Positions 35,099-43,845 of a stretch of DNA of 64,000 nt are shown here, in pieces. Source of the stretch: Terrimicrobium sacchariphilum. Lineage in GTDB: Bacteria; Verrucomicrobiota; Verrucomicrobiia; Chthoniobacterales; Terrimicrobiaceae. Position 1 is the stretch's first letter. Every line of letters begins with the position of its first letter. Location of the stretch: positions 3,286,001 through 3,350,000 of the forward strand of contig NZ_BDCO01000002.1 in the NCBI RefSeq assembly GCF_001613545.1. Reading direction: 5' to 3'. The position numbers were made by a program, and so were the translations under genes. Under the pieces are notes generated by a model that saw only the letters and a list, made by a program, of their open reading frames with translations, ran no database searches and was not told where the DNA came from.

Positions 35099-37021
35099 AT
35101 GTCCCCTCCCATTGCGGTATCCCTCCTTATCTTGATCAGCAATCCATTCGCTGCGCTATCAGCATCCGAGCCGGACCGGATATTTCCCGCCGATGCGGTA
35201 GTCAATGTCACCCTGCCGCCTTATGGCGCAAAGCCCGACGACGACAGCGATGACACGGCAGCGATTCAGCGTGCCATTTCCGCGAATGTCGGAACAGGCC
35301 GCGTGCTGTACTTCCCGGCGGGCGTTTATAATGTGTGCGACTCCCTTGTTGCAAAGAACATCAGGGGAAACTGGGAGGCACATCTCACACTTCAAGGACA
35401 GCGGCGCGACAAAACCATCCTCAGGCTCGCATCGGGCGCGCCGGGATTTGGCGACGCAGCGCACCCAAAGGGGGTATTGGTAACCGGGTCCCACTGGGAA
35501 CCGGGCGATGCGTCCGACGGCGGCGGCAACAAGGCCTTTCGCAATAATGTCTTCGACCTCACCATCGACACTGGCAGCGGGAATGCCGGAGCGATCGGCA
35601 TCGACTATGCCGTGAGCAACCAGGGCGCGATCGAGCGGGTCACGATCACGGGCGGGGGCGTCGCCGGCATCGCGCTACGGCGAAAAATCCCGGGGCCGGG
35701 CCTGATCAGGGACGTGGCGGTGCGGGGATTCGACACAGGCATCGACCTCGGGGACATTCAGTATGGACTCACCCTGGAGCATGTCACGGTTGAGGGCCAG
35801 CGAGTTGCCGGGATACGGACGAGCCGCAACGTGCTGCACATGCGCGGCATCACCAGCCGCAATCGCGTGCCCGCCCTCGTCGTTTCGGATCGTCTGGGCA
35901 TGGCCACGCTCCTCGACTCCGACCTCTCTGGAGGGGATGCCGGGGAGTTTGCCATCGACTGCGCGGGCAGCCTGCTGGTTCGCCATGTGAAGATCGGCGG
36001 CTACCGCGCCAGGCCGATCCGGTGCCGCGATGGCGAGCGCGAGCCCGGCCCGATCATCAGCCCGCCCGCCATCGGAGAAAACGCCTTTGCCCCGCTCGAA
36101 ATCCGCGAAACTCCCGCCTACTGGAATGGCGACCTTTCCGACTGGTCCGCCGTCGGTGCGCGCCGCGAAGGAGAGCCCGACGACACCGCCGCCATCCAGC
36201 GCGCCATCGATGCCGGAAAAAGCGTGGTGTATTTCCCCAATGACCGCACCTACTTCCTCTCCGATACCATCATCGTACGCGGAGCCGTCAGGCAGGTGCT
36301 GGGCATGGGCGCCGAGATCAGCCTGGGCGCGGCGGAGCCGCCCTTCCGCGACCCACAAAACCCGCGCCCACTCCTCCGCATCGACTCGCCGGCAGGTGCG
36401 GCAGTGTTTCTTGAGAATCTGTTCTTCAACGCCCAGTACCCCGGCGAACTTCTTATCCTCAACAACTCCCCCGCCATGCTCGTGATCTCGCACAGCTCCG
36501 GGTGGGTCGGAGCCAGCGGCATCGCCCGCACCTACCGCAACACGCCCAAGGCAACCGGCCCGCTCTTCATCGAGGACGTCTTCCTCCCTGGCTGGGAGTT
36601 CACCGGCCAGCACGTCTGGGCGCGTCAATTCAATCCGGAGAATTGGGCCAGCGACGGCTCGGAGCCCCAGGTGACAAATACCGACGGCGTGCTCTGGATT
36701 CTCGGCTTCAAAACCGAAGGCGCAGCACCATTCCTCGCCACCCGCTCCGGAGGCCGCACGGAACTCCTCGGCGGCTACAACTATATCTCCGCCACTAAGT
36801 CCGCCACCGTCCCCGCCGACTCCATCCCCTACCTCGCCGACAACGCCACGATGGCCCTCACCTTCCTCGCCGAGAACTTCCGCGACAGCGACTACCGCGC
36901 CTATATCCGCCAGACCCTCGACGGAAAAACCACGGTATTTGCAAGAACCGAGCTCCCCCCGCGCAGTGGCCACCCCGGCGACCGCTCCATCGCCGTCACC
37001 CTCTTTCAGGGTGGGAAGTGA
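35099..37021 (+). CDS. Secreted parallel beta-helix protein with two pectate-lyase-3-like domains
   Basis: 640 aa from ATG 35099 with a signal peptide (SPPIAVSLLILISNPFAALS). Two copies of the Pectate_lyase_3 entry pattern are visible: YGAKPDDDSDDTAAIQRAI (about residue 39) and EGEPDDTAAIQRAIDAGKS (about 355), each starting a repetitive beta-helix. Such proteins are glycoside hydrolases, lyases or epimerases on polysaccharides, or structural. Catalytic residues could not be placed, so the substrate is unknown. It is convergent with a PEP-CTERM gene. Confidence 0.82.
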   Translation: MSPPIAVSLLILISNPFAALSASEPDRIFPADAVVNVTLPPYGAKPDDDSDDTAAIQRAISANVGTGRVLYFPAGVYNVCDSLVAKNIRGNWEAHLTLQGQRRDKTILRLASGAPGFGDAAHPKGVLVTGSHWEPGDASDGGGNKAFRNNVFDLTIDTGSGNAGAIGIDYAVSNQGAIERVTITGGGVAGIALRRKIPGPGLIRDVAVRGFDTGIDLGDIQYGLTLEHVTVEGQRVAGIRTSRNVLHMRGITSRNRVPALVVSDRLGMATLLDSDLSGGDAGEFAIDCAGSLLVRHVKIGGYRARPIRCRDGEREPGPIISPPAIGENAFAPLEIRETPAYWNGDLSDWSAVGARREGEPDDTAAIQRAIDAGKSVVYFPNDRTYFLSDTIIVRGAVRQVLGMGAEISLGAAEPPFRDPQNPRPLLRIDSPAGAAVFLENLFFNAQYPGELLILNNSPAMLVISHSSGWVGASGIARTYRNTPKATGPLFIEDVFLPGWEFTGQHVWARQFNPENWASDGSEPQVTNTDGVLWILGFKTEGAAPFLATRSGGRTELLGGYNYISATKSATVPADSIPYLADNATMALTFLAENFRDSDYRAYIRQTLDGKTTVFARTELPPRSGHPGDRSIAVTLFQGGK

Positions 37022-37110
37022 CGTGCGACCAGCAGCCTCCGGGGCAAACAAAGCCGAGGCTGTTTCGGCTCCGCAGTACCAACCTCGCTTGGAATCCTTT
37101 TCCAAGAACG

Positions 37111-37150
37111 AAAAAGGCCGGTTGAAAAGGCATTGCCCATTCCAACCGGC
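37111..37150 (-). terminator. Intrinsic terminator of the minus-strand PEP-CTERM gene
   Basis: On the minus strand GCCGGTTG (37143-37150) pairs with CAACCGGC (37117-37124), followed by five T residues (37111-37115). It lies between the convergent beta-helix and PEP-CTERM genes. Confidence 0.75.
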
Positions 37151-37176
37151 TCTATGGTATCGGAATGATCTGGTTA

Positions 37177-38283
37177 TCAGGCCGTGGCTCGGCGTCGCAG
37201 GCCCAAGACCACGGCGGTCAGGCCAAGCGCGACGAGCGCGTAGGTCGACGGCTCCGGCACAGTAGCCGTGTACGTGTTCACGGCGGACGAACCCGACGTG
37301 GCGTAAACACCGATACCGACATTCTCATAGACCGTATTGCCGGTCGTGAGGTCGGAGCCGTTGACATCAAGGCCCGTCCAGACGGCATCAGGGTTGAACA
37401 CCCCGTCGGTGACGGAGATAAAGGCCAGGGCGGCTCCGATCGCCGAACCATCCTCGTTGTTCGTCACCGTGGCGATGACGTTATATCCGCCGTCCACCGC
37501 AGTGATACCCTCAAAGTGCGAGATAGCGCCACCCTGATCATTAAAGGTGTAAAACGTCTGGCCAGTGACGGTATTCGAAGTCAGGTTGTAATTGGCAATG
37601 AACGCCTGGTTCAAATCCGCCGCGCCGGGATTGCGAGCACCTCCGACGATGACATAGTTGTCACCCCCGGTATGCCACACCCCATAAAGCGAGGACTCGT
37701 TTCCAAGACTCAGCGACTTAAAGGTGTTGGATGTCAGGTCAAAAATAAACGAATTGCCGGTTTGAGCCGTCCCTTTATCGTACGCTCCCACCACGACGCT
37801 CCCAGCCGTGCTGTGCGGGATGGTATTGACTGCGTCCGGAACATTGATTGCCGTTACGCCATACGTGCCAGACTGAAGGGCGCCCTGGTACATGAAGCCA
37901 AAGGTGCCATCCACCTCGTCAAGTTGATAGGTGCCGACGGCGCGAATCTGACCCTCCGGGATGAGGGAATTAAACGCATGCGTATCCGGCCCGTAATAGA
38001 TCGAGCCGATCAGCGTACCCGAGACCTGCGGCAGGATCGTGTAATAGGTGCCGATATTGGAGTAGAGATTGCCACTCCAGAGCAGCCCCTGGGTGACTCC
38101 GGAGACCTGCTGGCTTCCCGTCAGGATGACATTGCCGGTGTTGGTGGTATCCGTACCCCGCACACCCGTGGCGGAGTCGTTGACTTCCAGAATGGTGTTG
38201 TAAGTCGGCTCCGCGTGGGACAGGGAGGCTGTCATTACGAGTGCCGAGGCGACAACGCTAGCTGTGTGAAGTATGCGGCGCAT
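37177..38283 (-). CDS. PEP-CTERM-sorted secreted protein
   Basis: A 368-aa protein with an N-terminal signal (TASVVASALVMTASLSHA) and the sorting tail VPEPSTYALVALGLTAVVLG followed by RRR. The mature part has several short repeats of YNTILEVND / GTYQLDEVDGTFGFMYQGAL type, without catalytic motifs. PEP-CTERM proteins are recognised by exosortase and often associate with exopolysaccharide. No exosortase gene is in this window. Confidence 0.9.
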   Translation of the reverse strand: MRRILHTASVVASALVMTASLSHAEPTYNTILEVNDSATGVRGTDTTNTGNVILTGSQQVSGVTQGLLWSGNLYSNIGTYYTILPQVSGTLIGSIYYGPDTHAFNSLIPEGQIRAVGTYQLDEVDGTFGFMYQGALQSGTYGVTAINVPDAVNTIPHSTAGSVVVGAYDKGTAQTGNSFIFDLTSNTFKSLSLGNESSLYGVWHTGGDNYVIVGGARNPGAADLNQAFIANYNLTSNTVTGQTFYTFNDQGGAISHFEGITAVDGGYNVIATVTNNEDGSAIGAALAFISVTDGVFNPDAVWTGLDVNGSDLTTGNTVYENVGIGVYATSGSSAVNTYTATVPEPSTYALVALGLTAVVLGLRRRATA

Positions 38284-38679
38284 AGTTTAGTTTTGCCGGG
38301 CCTATAATGAAAATCCTCCCGAGACGTCACTGGAAAATCAGCAAAAATTGCGCCCGGCTTCGTTTCATTCGAGAAACCCGCCGTTTCGTGAATTCCTCAT
38401 TCATTTCCGCCTTAATTATGCAACTGGTAGCTCTTTCTGCAACAGGGCGTCTGCATGGTGCGCCGGGAAAAGGATCGTTTCAGGGACTAAGGTATCGCTC
38501 TCTCCACGCGCCCGGTTTCCGAGGAACGGAGGCAAGGACCAGTCAGCCCCGCCGGCGCGTCCCTGGCGCACGCTCAACGCCAAGTTTTCCTAACAAGGAT
38601 CAGTCATTTCCCGATACGGCCGAGTCGCATCGCATTGCCCATTGACGCGCTTCATCCCGCGCGCTAGACCAGCCGCAGC
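38284..38679. other. Divergent intergenic region between two PEP-CTERM genes
   Basis: It probably holds both promoters, but no convincing -35/-10 pair was found. Open frames here (for example 38307-38645) are arginine- and serine-rich without protein character and are not annotated. Confidence 0.5.
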
Positions 38680-39348
38680 ATGAAGCGACTCATACTAGCA
38701 GGGGGAATGGTGCTGTTGATGTCCGGCGGAGCTTTTGCATCCACACTGTTCACTTATTACACAACTGCCACCGCCAGCGCCGTCGCGCTCGGCTTCACTC
38801 TCGACCAGGAGGTCATCTTCCAGTTCCAGGTCTTCGGCACGAATACCGCCGACGAGGCCGACAACAATCAGGTCATCTGGAACGGCACGCTTTCCGACCC
38901 GCTCTGGGAATCCGTCTCCATGGGCACCACCACCGGGACCGCGGGCTTTGCCGATCCCGGCAATATTGTGGAAGTGTACGGGACGGGCGGCACGATTACC
39001 AACATGCACAACAAGGTGTCCCCCTCGGCCACCTTCCAGACTCCGAATAACGAGCGTGTCGTCTATATCGAGGTCTATGCCGCCAACATCGTGAACTTTG
39101 CCACGGCCCCGGTCGGCACGACCGTCGACGATTACTTCTTGAACTACGAGGGAGACTACACCCCCACGGCTCTCACCGAGGTCCTCACCCGCGCCGACAC
39201 CGACGGCCGCTTCCGCGTAACGAAGCTAAACATCGACGTCGTCCCCGAGCCCTCCACCTACCTCCTCCTCGCCCTCGGCGGAGCTATGCTTCTCTGGACG
39301 AATAAGCGCCTAAGGCAGCAACTCCTCCCCTGGCTCGGGAGCGAGTAG
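38680..39348 (+). CDS. PEP-CTERM-sorted secreted protein
   Basis: A 222-aa protein with a signal peptide (LILAGGMVLLMSGGAFA) and a C-terminal VVPEPSTYLLLALGGAMLLW tail. After the hydrophobic stretch the tail is longer than usual (TNKRLRQQLLPWLGSE). The mature region is Thr/Asn-rich and beta-like. No enzymatic motif. Confidence 0.88.
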   Translation: MKRLILAGGMVLLMSGGAFASTLFTYYTTATASAVALGFTLDQEVIFQFQVFGTNTADEADNNQVIWNGTLSDPLWESVSMGTTTGTAGFADPGNIVEVYGTGGTITNMHNKVSPSATFQTPNNERVVYIEVYAANIVNFATAPVGTTVDDYFLNYEGDYTPTALTEVLTRADTDGRFRVTKLNIDVVPEPSTYLLLALGGAMLLWTNKRLRQQLLPWLGSE

Positions 39349-39432
39349 GGTTCCCCTGCCTATCCGGCTTCCGTCTCGAAAGTCGGAGCGCCTGCGAAAA
39401 TCAGAGGGTCAATTGTGATATTGCCTGATCCC

Positions 39433-39768
39433 TCAAGCCTTGAGGGACATCAGGCGACCTTTTCCTTCCTTTCGGAAGGATTGATATCGCGTCAGATAAT
39501 ACCAGCAGGCTCCGAACACGTTCATGCCGATAATAAAGATCAGCCAGATGGAACGGTCCCTCGGAGAGGAGAGATACTGCGTGGAGTGAAGCGCAGCGAA
39601 CCCGCAGTAACACACCAGCCCAACCACACACACCAACTGTGCACCCAAGGAGATAGCCGCCAGGGTCATATCGAAAGTCTGACTTCCGCAGCTTTGCTCA
39701 GTCGCCCCGACAAGAACCACCAGCCCACAGAGAATTACTGCGAAAAGAATAGCGAAAGCGCGGCTCAT
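39433..39768 (-). CDS. Small membrane protein
   Basis: 111 aa from ATG 39768 (a longer frame to 39843 adds a non-conserved, Cys/Ser-rich start). Three hydrophobic helices: AFAILFAVILCGLVVLVGA, LAAISLGAQLVCVVGLVCY and SIWLIFIIGMNVFGACWYYL. The last resembles PLDc_N-type helices, but this is weak. Function unknown. Confidence 0.6.
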   Translation of the reverse strand: MSRAFAILFAVILCGLVVLVGATEQSCGSQTFDMTLAAISLGAQLVCVVGLVCYCGFAALHSTQYLSSPRDRSIWLIFIIGMNVFGACWYYLTRYQSFRKEGKGRLMSLKA

Positions 39769-39920
39769 TGTCTGGCAGGCATCATAAGTCAAAAGGCTCT
39801 TGCTTGGCAACGAAAGGAGGCAGGAGCAAGCGCCGCCGCCCATCGATCAATTCGGCCCAAGGTGAAAGATCTTGCACCCTGACCCCTTAGTTTCCTTTCC
39901 TGTGCTGATTCCTTATCTTC

Positions 39921-40478
39921 TCAACTTTTCGTGAAGCGGTAAATACTCTCGATTTCAGGATTGTATTCACTGCGGCAACTAACGATCAACGTCGGAACCC
40001 CAAGTTCCGGCGGCTCATACCGTGTCGCGGGCATCAGCTTTTGATTAACAGGCTGATTGTGAAATTCATCCCAATATGGGTCAGCATTCCTTCGCCTCTC
40101 CAGTCGCTCCGAGGCAATGTCGTCCTCGACATCGCAAACAACCAAATTAATCTTTGCAAGCGGACCCAGTTTCGCGATTTGGCTTTTCCACAACTCTTCC
40201 GGGAAAAAAGCATCAGCAACTACTGTAACGCCTCTCCCAAGAAGAAGCTCAATCACTTCAAAGAAAGTCGTGAGTGCATTTTGAGCCAATTGTCCTCCCG
40301 GCACGCCCTTATCACCGGTCGCGTTGACCATGCCTTCCTTAATGTCGTCACGACTGATCAATGGGCAGTGAATTCTCTTGGCAAGAATGTGCGCAAGCGT
40401 TGATTTCCCTGCTCCAGGGCGTCCGGCAACAATCGTCAACGTAGGTAGCTTGCTATTCCTAGAGGAGCTCATTGACAT
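39921..40478 (-). CDS. P-loop kinase/ATPase of the AAA_33 or zeta-toxin-like type
   Basis: A 185-aa protein with Walker A GRPGAGKSTLAH and ISRDDIKEGM, the substrate-side Asp pair typical of small-molecule kinases, then VVADAFFPEELW and an Arg-rich lid (RLERRRNADPYW). It could phosphorylate a small molecule or nucleoside. The gene and the flanking 40479-40756 gap are clearly more AT-rich than neighbours, suggesting recent acquisition. No antitoxin-like partner gene is visible. Confidence 0.75.
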   Translation of the reverse strand: MSMSSSRNSKLPTLTIVAGRPGAGKSTLAHILAKRIHCPLISRDDIKEGMVNATGDKGVPGGQLAQNALTTFFEVIELLLGRGVTVVADAFFPEELWKSQIAKLGPLAKINLVVCDVEDDIASERLERRRNADPYWDEFHNQPVNQKLMPATRYEPPELGVPTLIVSCRSEYNPEIESIYRFTKS

Positions 40479-40756
40479 TACGATCTTAAGTTGGAGTGAA
40501 TATTGTTAATATCGAGATCGGCTATATTCAAACTCTCTCGAATTCTTCGGCTCGCCGAACTTTAAAATCGCTCACGTAGCGAGCTTGCACATGAGATCAC
40601 CATGCCGATCGAGAATGCGGCGGGAAACCACCTACTCGCGCTCTCGGGCGGTCAGGGAAATCTTTTCCCCATAACCCACTCTCCTTCAACATCCTACCCA
40701 AACTTTCCGCCACGTGCTCGACAAGCTCTCCCGGCGCGACATATTGATGGGCTGCT

Positions 40757-41671
40757 ATGGAGAAGGCCCTTTCTGAAGTCGCAAATGAAGTTCTCGCTTC
40801 CTACGAGCGTGTGGGAGACCTGAACAGCAGCGGCGCGAACCTGCCTTCCAAGCGCGCCATGGGCGCGGTCTGCGAGGACCTCCTGCAACTGCTCTTCCCC
40901 GGGTTTCATGACGAGGAGGCGATTCAAAAGCGGTCGCTGCCCGTGCTCACCCGGCATCGCCTCGCCACCATCGCCGAGCGGCTGAATACCCAGGTGCGCC
41001 AGAGCCTGCGCATCGTCGACCCCGGCTGCCCGATCGCGCTGTCGCACGAGGTGACCATCGAGTTTTGCCGCCAGATTCCCGCCGTGCGCGAGATCCTGCA
41101 TACGGATATCGAGGCCGCCTACGAGGGCGACCCGGCGGCGCTGAGCCGCGAGGAGATCATTCTTTCCTACCCGTCGATGGAGGCCATCGCCATCCAGCGG
41201 CTGGCCCATCTGCTTTACGAGGCCCGGGTGCCGGTGCTGCCGCGCATCATGACGGAGTGGGCGCATTCCCGCACGGGAATCGACATCCACCCCGGCGCGA
41301 CGATCGGGTCGCATTTCTTCATCGACCACGGCACGGGCGTCGTCATCGGCGAGACCTGCGTGATCGGCGAGCATGTGAAGCTCTACCACGGCGTGACCCT
41401 CGGGGCGCGGAGCTTTGCCAAGGACGACTCCGGCCAGATCGTGAAGGGCGGCAAGCGCCACCCGAATGTCGAGGATTACGTCACGATCTACCCCAACTCG
41501 ACCATCCTCGGCGGCGAGACCGTCATCGGGGCGCGCTCGACCATCGGCGCGAATGTCTTTCTCCTGCACAGTGTTGCGCCAAATTCCCTCGTCGTTTACG
41601 AGGAAAAGCAGCTTCACATCCTGGACAAGGTGAACCGCAAAAAGGAGGCCGAGCTCGAGTGGTCTATCTAG
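40757..41671 (+). CDS. cysE: Serine O-acetyltransferase
   Basis: 304 aa. It makes O-acetylserine from serine and acetyl-CoA for cysteine synthesis. An alpha-helical N-terminal domain of about 150 residues is followed by a left-handed beta-helix of hexapeptide repeats: IDIHPGATIGSHFFIDHGTG, VVIGETCVIG and GGETVIGARSTIGANV. The acetyl-acceptor His and Asp are in FIDHGTG and EWAHSRTG-like stretches. It overlaps the cysteine desulfurase gene by 13 nt. Confidence 0.95.
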   Translation: MEKALSEVANEVLASYERVGDLNSSGANLPSKRAMGAVCEDLLQLLFPGFHDEEAIQKRSLPVLTRHRLATIAERLNTQVRQSLRIVDPGCPIALSHEVTIEFCRQIPAVREILHTDIEAAYEGDPAALSREEIILSYPSMEAIAIQRLAHLLYEARVPVLPRIMTEWAHSRTGIDIHPGATIGSHFFIDHGTGVVIGETCVIGEHVKLYHGVTLGARSFAKDDSGQIVKGGKRHPNVEDYVTIYPNSTILGGETVIGARSTIGANVFLLHSVAPNSLVVYEEKQLHILDKVNRKKEAELEWSI

Positions 41672-42810
41672 ACTACAACGCCACGACTCCGCTGGCGCCC
41701 GAGGCGCTGGAGACCATGCTGCCCTTTCTCCACGGGGGGTATGGGAATCCCTCGAGCATTCACGCCGCCGGGCGCGAGGCCCGGGCGGGCATCGACGACG
41801 CGCGGGAGAAACTGGCCGCCCTGCTCGGGGTGAAGGGCCACGAGATCATCTTCACCGGCGGCGGCACCGAGGCGTGCAATCTCGGCGTGCTCGGCATCGC
41901 CCGCGCCCACCTGCCACGTGGCCGCCATCTCATCACCACGGCGACGGAGCACCACGCCGTGCTGCATGCGTGTCAGCATCTGTTGCATCACGAGGGGTAT
42001 GAGCTTACGATCCTGCCCGTGGATGCCTCTGGACGAGTCGACCCGCAGGATGTGGCGCGAGCCATTCGCGCCGACACCACCGTCGTGTCCGTGATGCATG
42101 CGAATAACGAGACCGGCGTGCTCCAGCCCATAGAGGAAATCTCCGCCCTCTGCCGCGAGCGAAAGGTGTTTTTCCACACCGATGCCGTGCAGACTTTCGG
42201 AAAAATCCCCGTGCGTCCCGCCGAACTCGGCGCGGCGGCTGTCTCCATCGCCGGCCATAAGTTCTACGGCCCCAAGGGCGTAGGCGCTCTGTACCTCCGC
42301 TCGGGCATCGCCACCGCGCGCACCCTCCACGGTGGCGCGCAGGAGAATACCCGCCGCCCCGGCACGGAAAATGTCGCCGCCATCGTCGGCATGGTCGCCG
42401 CCGCGGAAAAGGCACTCGCCGCAGGCATCGCCGACCAGCCGCGTCAGGCCGCACTCCGCGACCGGCTCTGGGCCGGCATCCAGGAGGTCGAGCCCCGCGC
42501 CATCCGCAATGGCGCCGCGGACGACCTTTCGCTGGGGAATACCTTGAACGTGAGCTTCCCCGGCGTTGATGGCGAGGCGCTCCTCATCGGCCTCGATCTG
42601 GAGGGCGTGTGTGTCTCCAGCGGGTCCGCCTGCATGGTGGGCTCCGTGCAGCCCTCCCACGTGCTCATCGCCATGGGAGTCGCCCCCGCCGTGGCGTCGT
42701 CCACCGTCCGATTTTCGCTGGGCCTCGCGACCACAGAGGCCGATATCGATCACTGCCTGCGTGCGCTGGCGTCTGTCCTCGCGCGGCAGGCCGCATTTGC
42801 AGCCGCATGA
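41659..42810 (+). CDS. Cysteine desulfurase (NifS/IscS family)
   Basis: 383 aa from GTG 41659 (VVYLDYNATTPLAPEA, the normal family start), overlapping cysE. It is a PLP enzyme releasing sulfur from cysteine as a persulfide for Fe-S clusters or thio-modification. PLP Lys201 is in AGHKFYGPKG, and the persulfide Cys325 is in SSGSACMVGS. The substrate-side HADAVQ-like motif appears as HTDAVQTFG. Pairing with cysE makes and then uses cysteine in one operon. Which acceptor it serves (IscU or NifU) is not visible. Confidence 0.95.
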   Translation: MVYLDYNATTPLAPEALETMLPFLHGGYGNPSSIHAAGREARAGIDDAREKLAALLGVKGHEIIFTGGGTEACNLGVLGIARAHLPRGRHLITTATEHHAVLHACQHLLHHEGYELTILPVDASGRVDPQDVARAIRADTTVVSVMHANNETGVLQPIEEISALCRERKVFFHTDAVQTFGKIPVRPAELGAAAVSIAGHKFYGPKGVGALYLRSGIATARTLHGGAQENTRRPGTENVAAIVGMVAAAEKALAAGIADQPRQAALRDRLWAGIQEVEPRAIRNGAADDLSLGNTLNVSFPGVDGEALLIGLDLEGVCVSSGSACMVGSVQPSHVLIAMGVAPAVASSTVRFSLGLATTEADIDHCLRALASVLARQAAFAAA

Positions 42811-43448
42811 TCAAACACACGCAACTTTTGCTGAAGTTCAGCCGCAGCATCATGCGGAGCCTCAGCCTCGTGCCCGACCTCGCCGTCGTGGCCGAGAAAA
42901 AGTCGCCCCCGCCGCGCAAGGCAAAGCCCTCCACCCGCCGCGAACTCCTCCTCGAGGCCCTCGCCGCCGAGCTCCTGCGCGCCGCCGGGTGCCACGACCT
43001 GAAGGTCGAGGTTTACTGGAACTCCCGCCTGCGCACCACCGCCGGGCTCGCCTCCTGGCGCGACCACGCCATCTACCTGAACCCGAAGCTCATGGACGTC
43101 TCGCAGGACGAGGTGCAGCGCACGCTGCGCCACGAGCTGGCCCATTTCCTCGCGCAACACCGGGCGGGCCGCCGCCGCATCGCCGCCCATGGCGCGGAGT
43201 GGAAGCGCGCCTGCGCCGACCTCGGCATCCCGCGCGAGTCGCGGTGTCACGACCTGCCCTTCAAACGCGCCAAGGTCGCCCGCCGCTACTTCTACGCCTG
43301 CCCCGAGTGCGGCACCCAGCTCGCCCGCGTGCGCCCGCTGAAGCGCCGCGTCGCCTGTCTGAAATGCTGCCGCGCCCACAATCACGGCCAATACCACGAC
43401 CGCTTCCGCTTCGTCCCCATCGAGCCGCCGAAGAGCATCGCCGCGTAA
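42807..43448 (+). CDS. SprT-like zinc metalloprotease domain protein
   Basis: 213 aa from ATG overlapping the desulfurase stop (ATGA). A basic linker precedes an SprT-type core with H109-E110-L-A-H113 (RHELAHFLAQH) and a later His (HGAEWKRA), then a C-terminal zinc ribbon (CPECG, and CLKCC about 25 residues on). SprT/Spartan relatives cleave DNA-crosslinked proteins in eukaryotes; bacterial roles are mostly unknown. Co-transcription with cysE and the desulfurase is implied by overlap. Confidence 0.85.
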   Translation: MIKHTQLLLKFSRSIMRSLSLVPDLAVVAEKKSPPPRKAKPSTRRELLLEALAAELLRAAGCHDLKVEVYWNSRLRTTAGLASWRDHAIYLNPKLMDVSQDEVQRTLRHELAHFLAQHRAGRRRIAAHGAEWKRACADLGIPRESRCHDLPFKRAKVARRYFYACPECGTQLARVRPLKRRVACLKCCRAHNHGQYHDRFRFVPIEPPKSIAA

Positions 43449-43673
43449 CCCCGCTGGCGGCAGCGAGTTTTCCCCGATTTTCCAGCAAGGGACGATTTCC
43501 TCGCGAGCGCATTTCGCAGCATTCCCGTCGACGCAACCGGTTCTCTTATTTTCCCAAAGCTCTTAAGCTTAGAATGAGCTAAGAAAAAAGCAGGCGTGCT
43601 CCCGCCTTTCCCGGGGAATTCTCCAATCTCGCCGTGCCTGGACAGCACGCTGCGGCTCCGAACCGCCCCCGTC

Positions 43674-43715
43674 GCCCTCCCCAAGCCCTCCCCAAGCCCT
43701 CCCCAAGCCCTCCCC
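43674..43715 (+). repeat. 11-bp tandem repeat, about four copies
   Basis: GCCCTCCCCAA is repeated three times exactly and followed by a partial fourth unit (GCCCTCCCC). It lies in the 43449-43845 gap upstream of acs. The array is very pyrimidine-rich on the plus strand and may be slippage-prone. Confidence 0.9.
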
Positions 43716-43845
43716 GCTCGCCCATTTCCCCTTTTCCGAAGCCCCTCCGGCGGCCTTTTTGCCTTTTTCCGACCCCCTGCCAAGATTTCCCTTCCGGTCA
43801 GGCCGGGATCGTGCCTAAAAGGGCGCTCCCAAGATTCTTCCCCAC

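Noticed and set aside
38307-38645. 112-aa frame between the PEP-CTERM genes
   Set aside because: Arg/Ser/Pro-rich, no start signal, located in a divergent promoter region.
43674-43715. Possible CRISPR
   Set aside because: The 11-bp units are contiguous without spacers; it is a simple tandem repeat.
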